In this document: positions 52,130-61,120 of the stretch, in pieces
Numbering within the stretch: position 1 is the stretch's first letter
Layout of the letters: every line of letters begins with the position of its first letter
Source of the DNA: Gemmatimonadaceae bacterium
GTDB lineage: Bacteria > Latescibacterota > UBA2968 > UBA8231
DNA length: 64,000 bases
Reading direction: 5' to 3'
Assembly (NCBI GenBank): GCA_026706075.1
Contig: JAPOZM010000105.1
Location: 1 to 64,000, forward strand
The notes under the pieces: generated by a model
Databases searched by the model: none
Told to the model about the DNA's origin: nothing
Seen by the model: the letters and a program-made list of their open reading frames with translations, nothing else
Made by a program: the position numbers and the translations under genes

Positions 52130-54100
52130 ATGCTCTCCACCCCGTCCCGCGCGCAGACCGCGAGCCAGCCCGTGACCCTCCGGGGCCTGGCCGTGGGCGC
52201 CGTCATGTGCGCGGTCATCGCCGTGGGCATCCCCTACGGCGCCATGGTGATACAGGGGACGCGCCTGGGCCTCAGCTCGTGCACGCCGGCGGCCTTCTTC
52301 CTGCTCTTCGTCCTGCTCCTCACCGTGCAGGTCGTGCTCGGGGCCGTGCGCCGCACCTGGGCCCTGAGCCGGGCCGAGCTGATCACCGTCTTCATCATGA
52401 TGGCCGTGGCCACCGCCATCCCCACCCGCGGGGTCACGGGCATGCTGCTGCCCATGATGACGGGCACCTTCTACTACGCCACGCCCGAGAACGAGTGGGC
52501 GACGCTGATCCACCCCCTGCTGTCGGACTGGATGGTCGTCTACCACCCGACGGCGGTGAAGGAGTTCTACGAGGGCACCACCAGCGGCTCGGGGATCCCC
52601 TTGGACGTCTGGGCGCCCCCCCTGCTGCGCTGGTTCTCCTTCTTCGCCGGCTTCTGGCTCGTCCTCGTGTGCGCCATGGTCATCCTGCGCCGCCCGTGGG
52701 TCGAGCACGAGCGCCTCGTCTTTCCCCTGGCCCAGCTCTCCCTGGCCATGATCGAGGACCGCCGCGGCGACCGCGGCGAGATCCTCAAGCCCTTCTTCAA
52801 GTCCCCGGTCATGTGGTGCGGGATGGCGGTCCCGCTGATCCTGGGCAGCGTCAACGCCCTGAGCCACTACTTCCACTTCATCTCGCCCATCAACCCCGCC
52901 GCCTCCGTGCCCCTCTTCCGCGACTCGGTGATCCTGCGGCTGCGCATCAACTACCTGATGTTCGGCTTCGCCTACTTCATCAACTCCGGGATCGCCTTCA
53001 GCCTGTGGTTCTTCTACCTCCTCAACACCCTTCAGGAGGGCCTCTTCCGCATCGTCGGGATCCACAACGCCGAGGAACTCGGGCCGTGGACCGGCTCCGG
53101 GCCGGTGGGGGCGATCATGGGGCACCAGATGATGGGCGCCCTCTTCGTGCTCGTGTTCTTCAGCCTGTGGACCGCCCGCGGCCACCTGAAGCAGGTGGTG
53201 CGCAAGGCCCTGGGCCGCGCCCCCGAGGTCGACGACAGCCGCGAGATCCTCTCCTACCGGGGCGCTCTCGGCGGGTTCGCCGCCGGCGTCCTCTTCATGG
53301 GCTACTGGCTGTGGAAGAGCGGCATCCCGCCGCACATCGTGCCCCTCTTCATTCTGTCGGCCCTGGTAATCCTCATCGGGCTGGCGCGGGTCATCGCCGA
53401 GGCGGGCATGCCCACGGTGACGCCGGAGATGGTGCCCGCGGGATTCGTGGTCTCGGGCGTGGGGGTCCCCGCCCTCGGCATGCAGGGCATGGTGGCCACC
53501 GGCTACACCCTGGCCTGGATGGGAGACCTGCTGGTCTTCATGACCGCGCCCCTGGCCAACGCCATGCGCCTCGGCTCCGAGGCCACGGCGAGGCGCCGCT
53601 GGCTGGCCGTCGCCATCGCCGTGGCCATGGCCGTCGGCCTGGTCCTGTCGGCGTGGATGCTGCTGCACCTCGCCTACCGCGACGGCGCCCTCAACCTGCA
53701 CCGGCAGTACTTCGGCGGCTTCGCCCAGTACCCCTCCAGCTTCGCCGCCCAGAAGCTGGCCACCCCCACCGGCCCCAACCTGATCGGCTGGCTGTGGACG
53801 GCCGGCGGCGGCGGCGTCATGGCCCTGCTCATGACGGCCCGGCACCGCTTCGTCTGGTGGCCCCTCCATCCCCTCGGCTTCGCGGTCAGTCCGGGCTGGG
53901 CCCTCAACAACATCTGGTTCTCCATCTTCCTCGCCTGGCTGATCAAGGTGGTGGTCCTCAAGTACGGGGGCCCCGGCCTCTACCGGTCGACGCGGCCCTT
54001 CTTCCTGGGCATCGTCCTCGGCCAGTTCGTCGTCGGCGGCCTGTGGCTGGTGATCGACGGGTTCACCGGGACCGTGGGCAACAGCATCCCGGTGTACTGA
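52130..54100 (+). CDS. DUF6785-type polytopic membrane protein
   Basis: 656 residues with a dozen or more hydrophobic segments, starting near residue 25 (AVGAVMCAVIAVGIPYGAMVI). It parallels the protein at 39908: 'TWALSRAELITVFIMMAVA', the ARVIAEAGMPTVTPEM segment and a closing HPLGFAVSPGWALNN block match its counterpart. The ATG at 52130 has only a distant GAGGA. It follows the PLP enzyme gene by 20 bases, so both may serve one amino-acid-like substrate. Function is uncharacterised. Confidence 0.75.
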   Translation: MLSTPSRAQTASQPVTLRGLAVGAVMCAVIAVGIPYGAMVIQGTRLGLSSCTPAAFFLLFVLLLTVQVVLGAVRRTWALSRAELITVFIMMAVATAIPTRGVTGMLLPMMTGTFYYATPENEWATLIHPLLSDWMVVYHPTAVKEFYEGTTSGSGIPLDVWAPPLLRWFSFFAGFWLVLVCAMVILRRPWVEHERLVFPLAQLSLAMIEDRRGDRGEILKPFFKSPVMWCGMAVPLILGSVNALSHYFHFISPINPAASVPLFRDSVILRLRINYLMFGFAYFINSGIAFSLWFFYLLNTLQEGLFRIVGIHNAEELGPWTGSGPVGAIMGHQMMGALFVLVFFSLWTARGHLKQVVRKALGRAPEVDDSREILSYRGALGGFAAGVLFMGYWLWKSGIPPHIVPLFILSALVILIGLARVIAEAGMPTVTPEMVPAGFVVSGVGVPALGMQGMVATGYTLAWMGDLLVFMTAPLANAMRLGSEATARRRWLAVAIAVAMAVGLVLSAWMLLHLAYRDGALNLHRQYFGGFAQYPSSFAAQKLATPTGPNLIGWLWTAGGGGVMALLMTARHRFVWWPLHPLGFAVSPGWALNNIWFSIFLAWLIKVVVLKYGGPGLYRSTRPFFLGIVLGQFVVGGLWLVIDGFTGTVGNSIPVY

Positions 54101-54115
54101 AGGGCGGGAGTCCGC

Positions 54116-57100
54116 CTAGCGGGCCACGACGAGGACACCCCTCCGCCGGGTCTCGCCGCCGTCCACCCGGGCGCTGAGGAGATAGGCGCCGTTGGCCAGG
54201 CCGGCCGGCGCCTCCCATGAGAGCGCGTTGTACCCGGCTTCGCCGCTCGCCGTCACTTCGTCGACGAGGCGTCCCGCCAGGGTGTGGACCGAGATCCTCA
54301 CCCGGCCCGCGGGCGCGCTGAGGGTAAAGGAGAAGTGGCCCCCCCCGGCGGCCAGCGGGTTGGGATGGAAGAGGAGGTCGTCCAGCTCCGCATCGACCTC
54401 CTCCGAGACCCGCACCTCGAGTTCCCCCTCGGCCCAGTTGTTGCGCGCGTCCCAGGCCTCCAGGCGGATGCGGTGGCGGCCCGGCTCGAAGCCGGGCAGG
54501 TCGAAGAGGACCTCGCCCTGGCGGAAGTCATCCACGGCGTGGTAGTCCCGGGTGACGTCGAGGACCGCCTCGTCGAGGTGCAGGCGGATGCCGTGGCCCA
54601 CGTCGCCGGTGATGTTGACGCCGCTGGCGTCCCTCAGGGTCGCCCGCAGGGAGGCGTCGCCGCGCAGGACGTGGCCCTCCGCGAGGACCCGGCCGGCGTG
54701 CTCGAAGGCGATCGCCGGTCCCTCGTCGTCCTCCGAGACCACGGCCCCCGAGAGCCCGGTGAAGGCCAGGGGCCCGGCGGCTCCGTAGGCCGAGCCCCCC
54801 GGGCCCCAGGCCAGGGCGCTCGCCCTGCCGGCGAGGCCGCGGTAGGTGATGTCGCGGGGGACGAGGAAGTCCACGGAGAAGCGGCCCGAGGCGACGGGGT
54901 AGAGCCCCCGGAAGAGCGGGTTCCCCGGCCGCTGGTACTCCAGGGTGACGCCCTGCTCGACGCGGCGCCGCAGCGAGCTGGAGTCGAAGACCTGGAGGCG
55001 GACCCGGCCGTCGAAGGGGACCTCCTCGCCGCCGCGGGTGATCCGCCCCACGAGGCGGGCCATCTCCAGGGCGCGCAGGGTGTCGGCCACCTCCAGCTCC
55101 ACCCGCAGGCGCGGCAGCGCCAGCCGCGTCGCCGGATCTCCGAAGAGGCTGAAGCGGCGCGTGTTGTTGCGGTTCTGCACCGACCGCAGCTTGGCCTCGA
55201 GCAGGGCCTGCCCCACGGGGACGCCCTCGCGGCCGCTGGTGAGCAGCCTGGCATGGAAGTGCCGGGCCAGCTCCATGTTGCTGGGGTGGAACCCGACGCG
55301 GGTGGCGGCGATCATCGCCACCACGCCGCCCTCGCGCCGCTTCAGAAGGGCCTCCGGCATCGAGTCCCGGTTGGGATCGTCGAAGATGCCCAGCTGGCTG
55401 GCGGCGCCGTAGGCCAGGGGCAGGCGGCGCCCGTTGTTCAGCTCCTGCAGGTCCTGGCTGAGGCGGAATATGACCTCGTGGGACAGGACCTGGGAGTTGC
55501 CGTGCCCCACCCAGGTGAGGAGCAGCGAACCCCGGGAGAAGCTCTCGAGGAAGTCCTCCCGGGCGCGCGGCTTGAAGCGGCCCTCGAGGGGGTAGTCGAC
55601 GAGGTAGAGCTTCTCCACGTCGAGATCCGGGGGCAGTTCCGCCGCCAGCTTCTCCGCGTCCACGACGAAGTCCCCCTCCACCCGGTCCGGCTTGTCCGCG
55701 TGGTACGTGTCGTCGGCGGCCAGCAGCATGCGGCTGCGCCAGGGGCCCTGCTCCGGCTCGCGGTCGTAGGCGATGAGCTTGTCGACCACGCCGGCGGCCT
55801 CCTCGGCGGAGCGGACCGGGATCCGTCCCACGGCCATGTCCGGCAGGTCGTCGTCGCCGGAGACGCGCACGTACCACTCGTCGTAGGTGCTCTCCTCCTC
55901 CTCGTAGGGGGGAACCCAGTTGCCGACCCCCGTCCCCAGGTTGTCCCGGTAGTCGAAGTTGCCGTCGCCTAGGAGGAGGACGAAGCCCGGGGAAGGCCGC
56001 CCCTCCTCGAAGGCGTGATGGAGGAAGTTGCGCAGCGCCGCCGGGTCGAGAAGCCCCCCGGAGAAGGCGTCGTAGATCTCGTCGGTGAGCACCACCTCGG
56101 TGGAGAAGGGCCGGCCGTGGCGGTCGTCCGCGGCGCGCCAGGCCGCCAGGCGGGTCGCCTCCGTCTCGAGGTCGGGGTGGGTGAGGACGAGGTAGTCCGC
56201 TCCCGAGAACCTGTCGAGGAGCCGGTGGGGCGGCCGCTCCTCGATCCTCGGGGGGCGGCGGAGCCCCGCGGGACCGGCCACGGCGTAACGGGCGCCGGGG
56301 CCGGCGCTGTCGGCGAAGGTCACGCGGCCCTCGGACGGGGAGTACTCCAGCCCCGCGACCTCGCGCAGGCCGCCGTCCTCCACGGCGAAGACGCGCGGAG
56401 CCTCCTCGAATCCCGTGGCCCGGTAGGCGGCCGCGCCCTCGCGGGCCGGCAGGAACAGCTGCCCCGCCTCGGCGTGAGGACGGCGTTCGTACTCCAGCTC
56501 GAACCAGTCGATCAGGACCCGCCACCCCCGGAGGTGACGGACGTCGAGCTCGTTGATCCCCTCCACCGCCCCCGTGGTCCGCACCTCGGAGACGAAGGGG
56601 CCGTCCTCGCTGGCCCGGGCGTTCCCGGCTCGGCGCCCGTTCCAGCGCAGTTGCAGGGACTCTCCGTCCCTCGTCAGGGAGATGCCGCGCAGGCGGATGA
56701 GGACCGGCGTCTCCTCGGCGGGCGACCGCAGCAGGGCGGGGAAGGTCTCCTCGTCGCCGGCTGACATCCGCAGCCAGTACCACTCGGTGCCGCTGGCGAT
56801 GTTCTCCGCCGTGGTGTGGGTCGAGAAGTGCTCGCCCTCGAGACGGACCCGCTCGGTGAAGCGGTCGACGGCCTCGGCCGCCGCCGCGGGAGGTGGGCGG
56901 GGCTCCCTGCGCAGGGCGCGCTCGGGATCGGCGGTGACGAGCCAGTACGCGTTCTCCCCGGTGTAGGGGTTGTGCAGCCACCGGCTGTCGTCCCCCTCGC
57001 CCTCCCAGCGGGAGGAGGCCTCGCCGTAGAACAGCAGTTCGTCCTCCTCGTCGAAGGTGCCGTCCCCCCCGTCCTCGACGATCACGGCCACGGGCGCGAG

Positions 57101-57793
57101 GGCAAGAGGCCCCCGAAGCTCGTCCGGGTCGAGGGGGCGGCCGCCGCCGTAGAGCAGGGCCAGGCCGGAGCTCGCCGCGCCCCGGGCGCCGGGCAGGTCG
57201 GCGCCGGTGAGGCGGTAGAGGCCGGTGGTCCGGACGGTGATCTTGTACACGGGACCGGCCGCGGCGCCGGCGGCGCGCCTCGGGGCCTCCGGCGGCCGGC
57301 GCCCCAGCCGCCAGCGGCGGGCCTGCTCGTGGTTGAGGACGGCCCCGGCGTAGAGAGCCTCGTCCGTCCCCGGGGAGGAGGATCGTCCCGGTCCGCGGCG
57401 AGAGCCGAAGCGGACCTCGGCCACGACCCGGCCCAGGGGTTGCTGCCCGTGCCGTCCGGAGAACCGGATGCGGGCCACGCGCTGGCGGCGAAAGCGGCCC
57501 ACCTCGAGCAGCTCGGCGGCCGGCGGCGGCGAGACCCGCGCCTCCGGCTCCGGCTCGGACCCCTCGCCGCAGATCATCCCTCCCGGCCGCTCCTCGAGAG
57601 TCAGCAGGTGCAGGGTGGGCTCCGCGCCCGGAGGGAGGCCGACGAGCACGCTCTCGGAGGCGGCGCAGGGGCCGGTGACGCGGTGCTCCAGGCGCAGCGA
57701 CGAGTCGTCGACGCCCACCAGCCGGACATCGGCCGAGGCCGCCGCCGCGGCTGCCAACAGCAGGAAGGGGAGCCTCGGACGGCGCTCAGTCAT
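54116..57793 (-). CDS. porU: PorU/gingipain (C25)-like T9SS sortase with Ser in place of catalytic Cys
   Basis: 1225 residues with a signal peptide ending SAD. The N-terminal beta region contains YKITVRTTGLYRLTGADL, typical of the PorU start. The C25 peptidase core includes VLLLGDGNFDYR, VGHGN with His764, and ASQLGIFDDP followed by 'EGGVVAMIAATRVGFHPSN'. PorU relatives have TCEFGRFDDP here, so the nucleophile Cys is Ser799 (AGC). The C-terminus has an Ig-like and FHPNPL sorting module ending VLVVAR. PorU attaches T9SS cargo to the surface. The Ser could mean an inactive scaffold or altered chemistry. Its start overlaps the propeller gene stop by eight bases. Confidence 0.75.
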   Translation of the reverse strand: MTERRPRLPFLLLAAAAAASADVRLVGVDDSSLRLEHRVTGPCAASESVLVGLPPGAEPTLHLLTLEERPGGMICGEGSEPEPEARVSPPPAAELLEVGRFRRQRVARIRFSGRHGQQPLGRVVAEVRFGSRRGPGRSSSPGTDEALYAGAVLNHEQARRWRLGRRPPEAPRRAAGAAAGPVYKITVRTTGLYRLTGADLPGARGAASSGLALLYGGGRPLDPDELRGPLALAPVAVIVEDGGDGTFDEEDELLFYGEASSRWEGEGDDSRWLHNPYTGENAYWLVTADPERALRREPRPPPAAAAEAVDRFTERVRLEGEHFSTHTTAENIASGTEWYWLRMSAGDEETFPALLRSPAEETPVLIRLRGISLTRDGESLQLRWNGRRAGNARASEDGPFVSEVRTTGAVEGINELDVRHLRGWRVLIDWFELEYERRPHAEAGQLFLPAREGAAAYRATGFEEAPRVFAVEDGGLREVAGLEYSPSEGRVTFADSAGPGARYAVAGPAGLRRPPRIEERPPHRLLDRFSGADYLVLTHPDLETEATRLAAWRAADDRHGRPFSTEVVLTDEIYDAFSGGLLDPAALRNFLHHAFEEGRPSPGFVLLLGDGNFDYRDNLGTGVGNWVPPYEEEESTYDEWYVRVSGDDDLPDMAVGRIPVRSAEEAAGVVDKLIAYDREPEQGPWRSRMLLAADDTYHADKPDRVEGDFVVDAEKLAAELPPDLDVEKLYLVDYPLEGRFKPRAREDFLESFSRGSLLLTWVGHGNSQVLSHEVIFRLSQDLQELNNGRRLPLAYGAASQLGIFDDPNRDSMPEALLKRREGGVVAMIAATRVGFHPSNMELARHFHARLLTSGREGVPVGQALLEAKLRSVQNRNNTRRFSLFGDPATRLALPRLRVELEVADTLRALEMARLVGRITRGGEEVPFDGRVRLQVFDSSSLRRRVEQGVTLEYQRPGNPLFRGLYPVASGRFSVDFLVPRDITYRGLAGRASALAWGPGGSAYGAAGPLAFTGLSGAVVSEDDEGPAIAFEHAGRVLAEGHVLRGDASLRATLRDASGVNITGDVGHGIRLHLDEAVLDVTRDYHAVDDFRQGEVLFDLPGFEPGRHRIRLEAWDARNNWAEGELEVRVSEEVDAELDDLLFHPNPLAAGGGHFSFTLSAPAGRVRISVHTLAGRLVDEVTASGEAGYNALSWEAPAGLANGAYLLSARVDGGETRRRGVLVVAR

Positions 57794-60011
57794 CGCGGAT
57801 CACCGCCAGCTTCCCCCGCGCGCTCGCCTCCGCGCCGCTCAGGCCGAGGGTGTAGTAGTACACCCCCGAGGCGACGGCGGAACCGCCGTCGTTCCTCCCG
57901 TCCCAGACGACCGCCCCCCCGAGGTCGGACTCCAGGGTGCTCACGAGGCGGCCGTCGGCGGAGAACAGGCGGATCCGGGCGCCCGGCGGCAGGCCCTCGA
58001 AGGTGACCCGGGCGCCGGCCCCGGAGACGAAGGGATTGGGGTAGATCCGCACCCCCTCGTCCAGATCTCCCCTCCCGGCGGCCACCCGCAGCCCTCCGAG
58101 GCCCCCGCGGGTGCCGATCCAGAGCTGGCCGCTGGTCTCGTCGAACCGCAGGGACAGCACGTGGTCGTCCACGAGGCAGCTGTTCTCAGCGGTGTACGTC
58201 TCCACCAGGCGGCCGGAGTCGTGGAGCTGGGTCAGCCCTCCCTCGGTGCCGACCCAGACCGACCCGCGGCCGTCGAGCTCGATGTCGGTGATCACCGGGG
58301 AGGCCAGGCCGTGATCGCGCCGGTAAGCCCGCCAGCTGACGATCTCGAAGTCCCTCGAGGCCCGGTCGTACCGGTAGCGGGCCCGGAACAGGCCCTCGGG
58401 CGTGCCGATGTAGAGGACCTCCCCCGTGGAGGCCAGGGTCCTGACCTCGTCGCTGGTCATCCGCGGCTCGGTGCCGGAGTCGAGGGAGATGGCGTGATCG
58501 TCCGCCGGGTCGAAGGGAGTGCCGCCGTCGTCGAGGAGGAGGACCCCGTCGAGGACGGCGGCCATCAGCACCAGCCCCCGGCCGTCGGCGACGACCTCGT
58601 TCAACTCGCGGCCCCGGGTCAGTCCCAGGCTCTCCAGATGGTGGAGGTGGCTGGCGCCGGTGCGCGGGTCGAAGACAGCGAGCCCGGCCTGCAGGTTGAG
58701 GGCCCACACCAGGCCGTCATCGACGGTCAGGTCGTTCACGACGACGAAGCTGGGGGAAGCGACGACCCCCCGGAGGGCGGAGTTCGTCTGGTCCAGCCGC
58801 CCCCAGCCGCCGCCCGGGCCCCGGACCCCTATTCCGTTTCCCCAGGTTCCCGCCCACACGCCGCCGTCCTCGGTGACCTCCACGGCCACGGCCACGTCCG
58901 AGGGCAGGCCGGAGCCCACTCCGTGGACCCTCCAGCCGGAGGAAGTCATGTGCGCCACCCCGATGGGGATCCCCTCCCGGTCGTTGGGCACCACCGCCGC
59001 CCAGAGGTCCCCTTCCGGGGTCGAGGCCAGGTCGTGGAAGCTCGTGGCCGGGGGATCCCCGGGATCGGGAAGGGGAGGGCCTCCCAGGGAGCGGAGCCCG
59101 CTCCTCGTCCCCACCCAGGTCTCCCCCTCTCCCCCGGCGACGGCCAGCGGCACCGCGGGCGCGGCGCCCAATTCCGTCCACTCTCCGGCGCCCCGGCGCT
59201 CGTAGACGATGCTGCGGGTGGCTGCCAGGAGCGCGCCGCCCCCGCCCCCCAGAACGCGCACATCGACCGGGGCGGACTCCGGTTGCCAGACCCCCTCCTC
59301 CAGGCGCCACAGCCCCGCCTCGCCCAGGGCCAGCAGGTCGCCGGCGGCAGAGGCAAGCGCTGCCACCGCCCCGGTCCTCCCCTCGGTGAGCCAGGAGTCC
59401 GGGTTCTGCAGGTTCTCCGCCGCCAGGTCCACCCAGGCCACGCCCTCGGGGGTGCCGGCCACCAGGAGTCCCGAATGCTCCACCAGGGCCGTCACCCCCG
59501 TGTTGCGGGGGAAGTCTCCGAGCTGCCAGTAGTTCTCCTGCACGCGCAGGACATCGGTGAGGAGGACGCTGATGCCGGCGTCGCTGCCCACGTACATCCT
59601 GTCCCGCACCTGGAGGAGGGCCCTCACGCCGAGGTCGGCGAAGATCGTCAGGAGCGGATCGAAGCGTGAGCCGGCCGGCCGGTAGCGGCTGATGCCGCCG
59701 AAGTCGGAAGCGAACCACAGATCTCCCGCCGGGTCGGCGGCGATGGCGGTGATGCGGCCCTCGGGCAGGCCCTGCAGGCGGGTGAACCGGGCGTACCGGC
59801 CGGTCTCCCGGTCGAAGTGCAGCACCCCTCCGTCGGTGGCCGCCCACACGCCGCCGGACCCGGCGACGAGAGCGTTGACCGGCCGCATCGGGGTCAGGGC
59901 CGACCAGTTCCCGCACGCCGCCTGCGAGTCCGCCGGCCCCGGCAGCAGGAGGAGGCCGGCGAGGACCGCCGGGGGGAGGCTGCTCAGGATGTGCGGGCCC
60001 TTGAGAGACAC
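57786..60011 (-). CDS. PorZ-like protein: two beta-propellers and sorting domain
   Basis: 741 residues, GTG start, signal peptide ending ADSQ. Repeats such as VNALVAGSGGVWAATDGGVLHF, 'ITAIAADPAGDLWFASDFGG' and VITDIELDGRGSVWVGTEGG are two-component-regulator-type propeller blades. Enough are present for two propellers. A YPNPF tail and Ig-like module with GVYYYTLGLSG end the protein. This is the architecture of PorZ, which in P. gingivalis assists the PorU sortase. The immediate overlap with the PorU-like gene supports that role, but assignment rests on architecture and context. Confidence 0.65.
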   Translation of the reverse strand: MSLKGPHILSSLPPAVLAGLLLLPGPADSQAACGNWSALTPMRPVNALVAGSGGVWAATDGGVLHFDRETGRYARFTRLQGLPEGRITAIAADPAGDLWFASDFGGISRYRPAGSRFDPLLTIFADLGVRALLQVRDRMYVGSDAGISVLLTDVLRVQENYWQLGDFPRNTGVTALVEHSGLLVAGTPEGVAWVDLAAENLQNPDSWLTEGRTGAVAALASAAGDLLALGEAGLWRLEEGVWQPESAPVDVRVLGGGGGALLAATRSIVYERRGAGEWTELGAAPAVPLAVAGGEGETWVGTRSGLRSLGGPPLPDPGDPPATSFHDLASTPEGDLWAAVVPNDREGIPIGVAHMTSSGWRVHGVGSGLPSDVAVAVEVTEDGGVWAGTWGNGIGVRGPGGGWGRLDQTNSALRGVVASPSFVVVNDLTVDDGLVWALNLQAGLAVFDPRTGASHLHHLESLGLTRGRELNEVVADGRGLVLMAAVLDGVLLLDDGGTPFDPADDHAISLDSGTEPRMTSDEVRTLASTGEVLYIGTPEGLFRARYRYDRASRDFEIVSWRAYRRDHGLASPVITDIELDGRGSVWVGTEGGLTQLHDSGRLVETYTAENSCLVDDHVLSLRFDETSGQLWIGTRGGLGGLRVAAGRGDLDEGVRIYPNPFVSGAGARVTFEGLPPGARIRLFSADGRLVSTLESDLGGAVVWDGRNDGGSAVASGVYYYTLGLSGAEASARGKLAVIRDD

Positions 60012-60017
60012 CCCGGG

Positions 60018-60962
60018 TCAGCGGAAGACGGCCTGGATCATGGCGCGGATGTAGCCGATCGCGTAGGCCGTGCCCGCCCACCGGGCGCCCTCGGAGGCGA
60101 TGCCGGGAGTGTGATCGAGCATGAAGGGGCCGTCGAAGCCGATCTCCCGGTAGGTCCGCATGGCCAGGTACATGTCCATGTCCCCCTCGTCGACGAAGAC
60201 CTCCTGGAACTTCCCGAGGCCCCCGCGGATGTTGCGGAAGTGGACGGTGCCGATCTTGCCCAGGCTGCCGATGCGGCGGATGGCGGCGGGGATGTCCTCC
60301 CCCATCTCGGCGACGCAGCCCTGGCAGAAGAGCATGGCGTTCGCCTCGCTGGGGGCCAGGCCGAAGAGGGTCTCGAAATCATCGAGGGTGGACAGGACCC
60401 GGGCGGCCCCACCGAGGGGCTCGGCGATAGGCGGGTCGTCCGGATGCGCGGTGAGGAGCACGCCGCTCTCCTCGGCCACCGGGACGATGCGCTCGACGAA
60501 GGTCCCCAGGTTCTCCCGCAGGCGCTCGTCGGAGATGCGCAGCTCCGGATGGTCCTGCGGGTTGGCCCGGAACTCGTCGCCGTCGAAGGTGCTGTAGCGC
60601 GCGCCCCCCCGGCCGATGGTCGGCTCGGTCCGGAAGTTGCCGATGCCCCTGAAGTTGTAGCCCAGGGTGGGGATCCCCGCGGCGCCGAGGTTGCGGATCA
60701 TCGTGCACCAGCCCTCGATGCCCTCGTCCCGGCCGGCCCGGCCGTGGATGATGTGGCGCTCCGGCCGGAGGCCGACGTTGTAGAGCTTCATCCCGTGGGC
60801 GTCGACCTTGCGGCAGGCGTCCCTCCACAGTCCGCTCCGGTCCTCTCCGGCCCGGGGCGGAGGCGGGTGCATGATCGCCACGTAGTCGACGCCGATCGCC
60901 TTCAGGGTCCCGAGGGTGTCGTCGGTGAGGTCATCGAGGGTCAGGTGGTGCTGCACCGTCAT
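60018..60962 (-). CDS. uxuA: mannonate dehydratase family protein
   Basis: 314 residues; GGAGGAGG precedes the ATG at 60962. UxuA motifs are present: LTAHPDDPPIAEPLGG, AMLFCQGC, IGTVHFRNIRGG and the acidic VDEGDMDMYLAM, which supply His, Cys, His and Asp residues of the Mn site. It is shorter than E. coli UxuA (about 394). It would dehydrate D-mannonate to 2-keto-3-deoxygluconate in glucuronate breakdown. Seven bases or fewer separate it from the PorZ-like gene, so a surface-sorting pair and a sugar-acid enzyme share a transcript. Confidence 0.85.
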   Translation of the reverse strand: MTVQHHLTLDDLTDDTLGTLKAIGVDYVAIMHPPPPRAGEDRSGLWRDACRKVDAHGMKLYNVGLRPERHIIHGRAGRDEGIEGWCTMIRNLGAAGIPTLGYNFRGIGNFRTEPTIGRGGARYSTFDGDEFRANPQDHPELRISDERLRENLGTFVERIVPVAEESGVLLTAHPDDPPIAEPLGGAARVLSTLDDFETLFGLAPSEANAMLFCQGCVAEMGEDIPAAIRRIGSLGKIGTVHFRNIRGGLGKFQEVFVDEGDMDMYLAMRTYREIGFDGPFMLDHTPGIASEGARWAGTAYAIGYIRAMIQAVFR

Positions 60963-61120
60963 CGGATCGCCTCCTCCGGCAGTCGTGGCAAGGGCAAGGG
61001 GCGGGATAAACGGGCCTGACCGCGAGATGGTCAAGATCGGATGGTTTGACGGAGTCTCGAGGTCGGAGCGAGATTCGCCGGCTGTCCACGGCTGCGCCCG
61101 GTCCGCGAAAGGAGTCAGCC

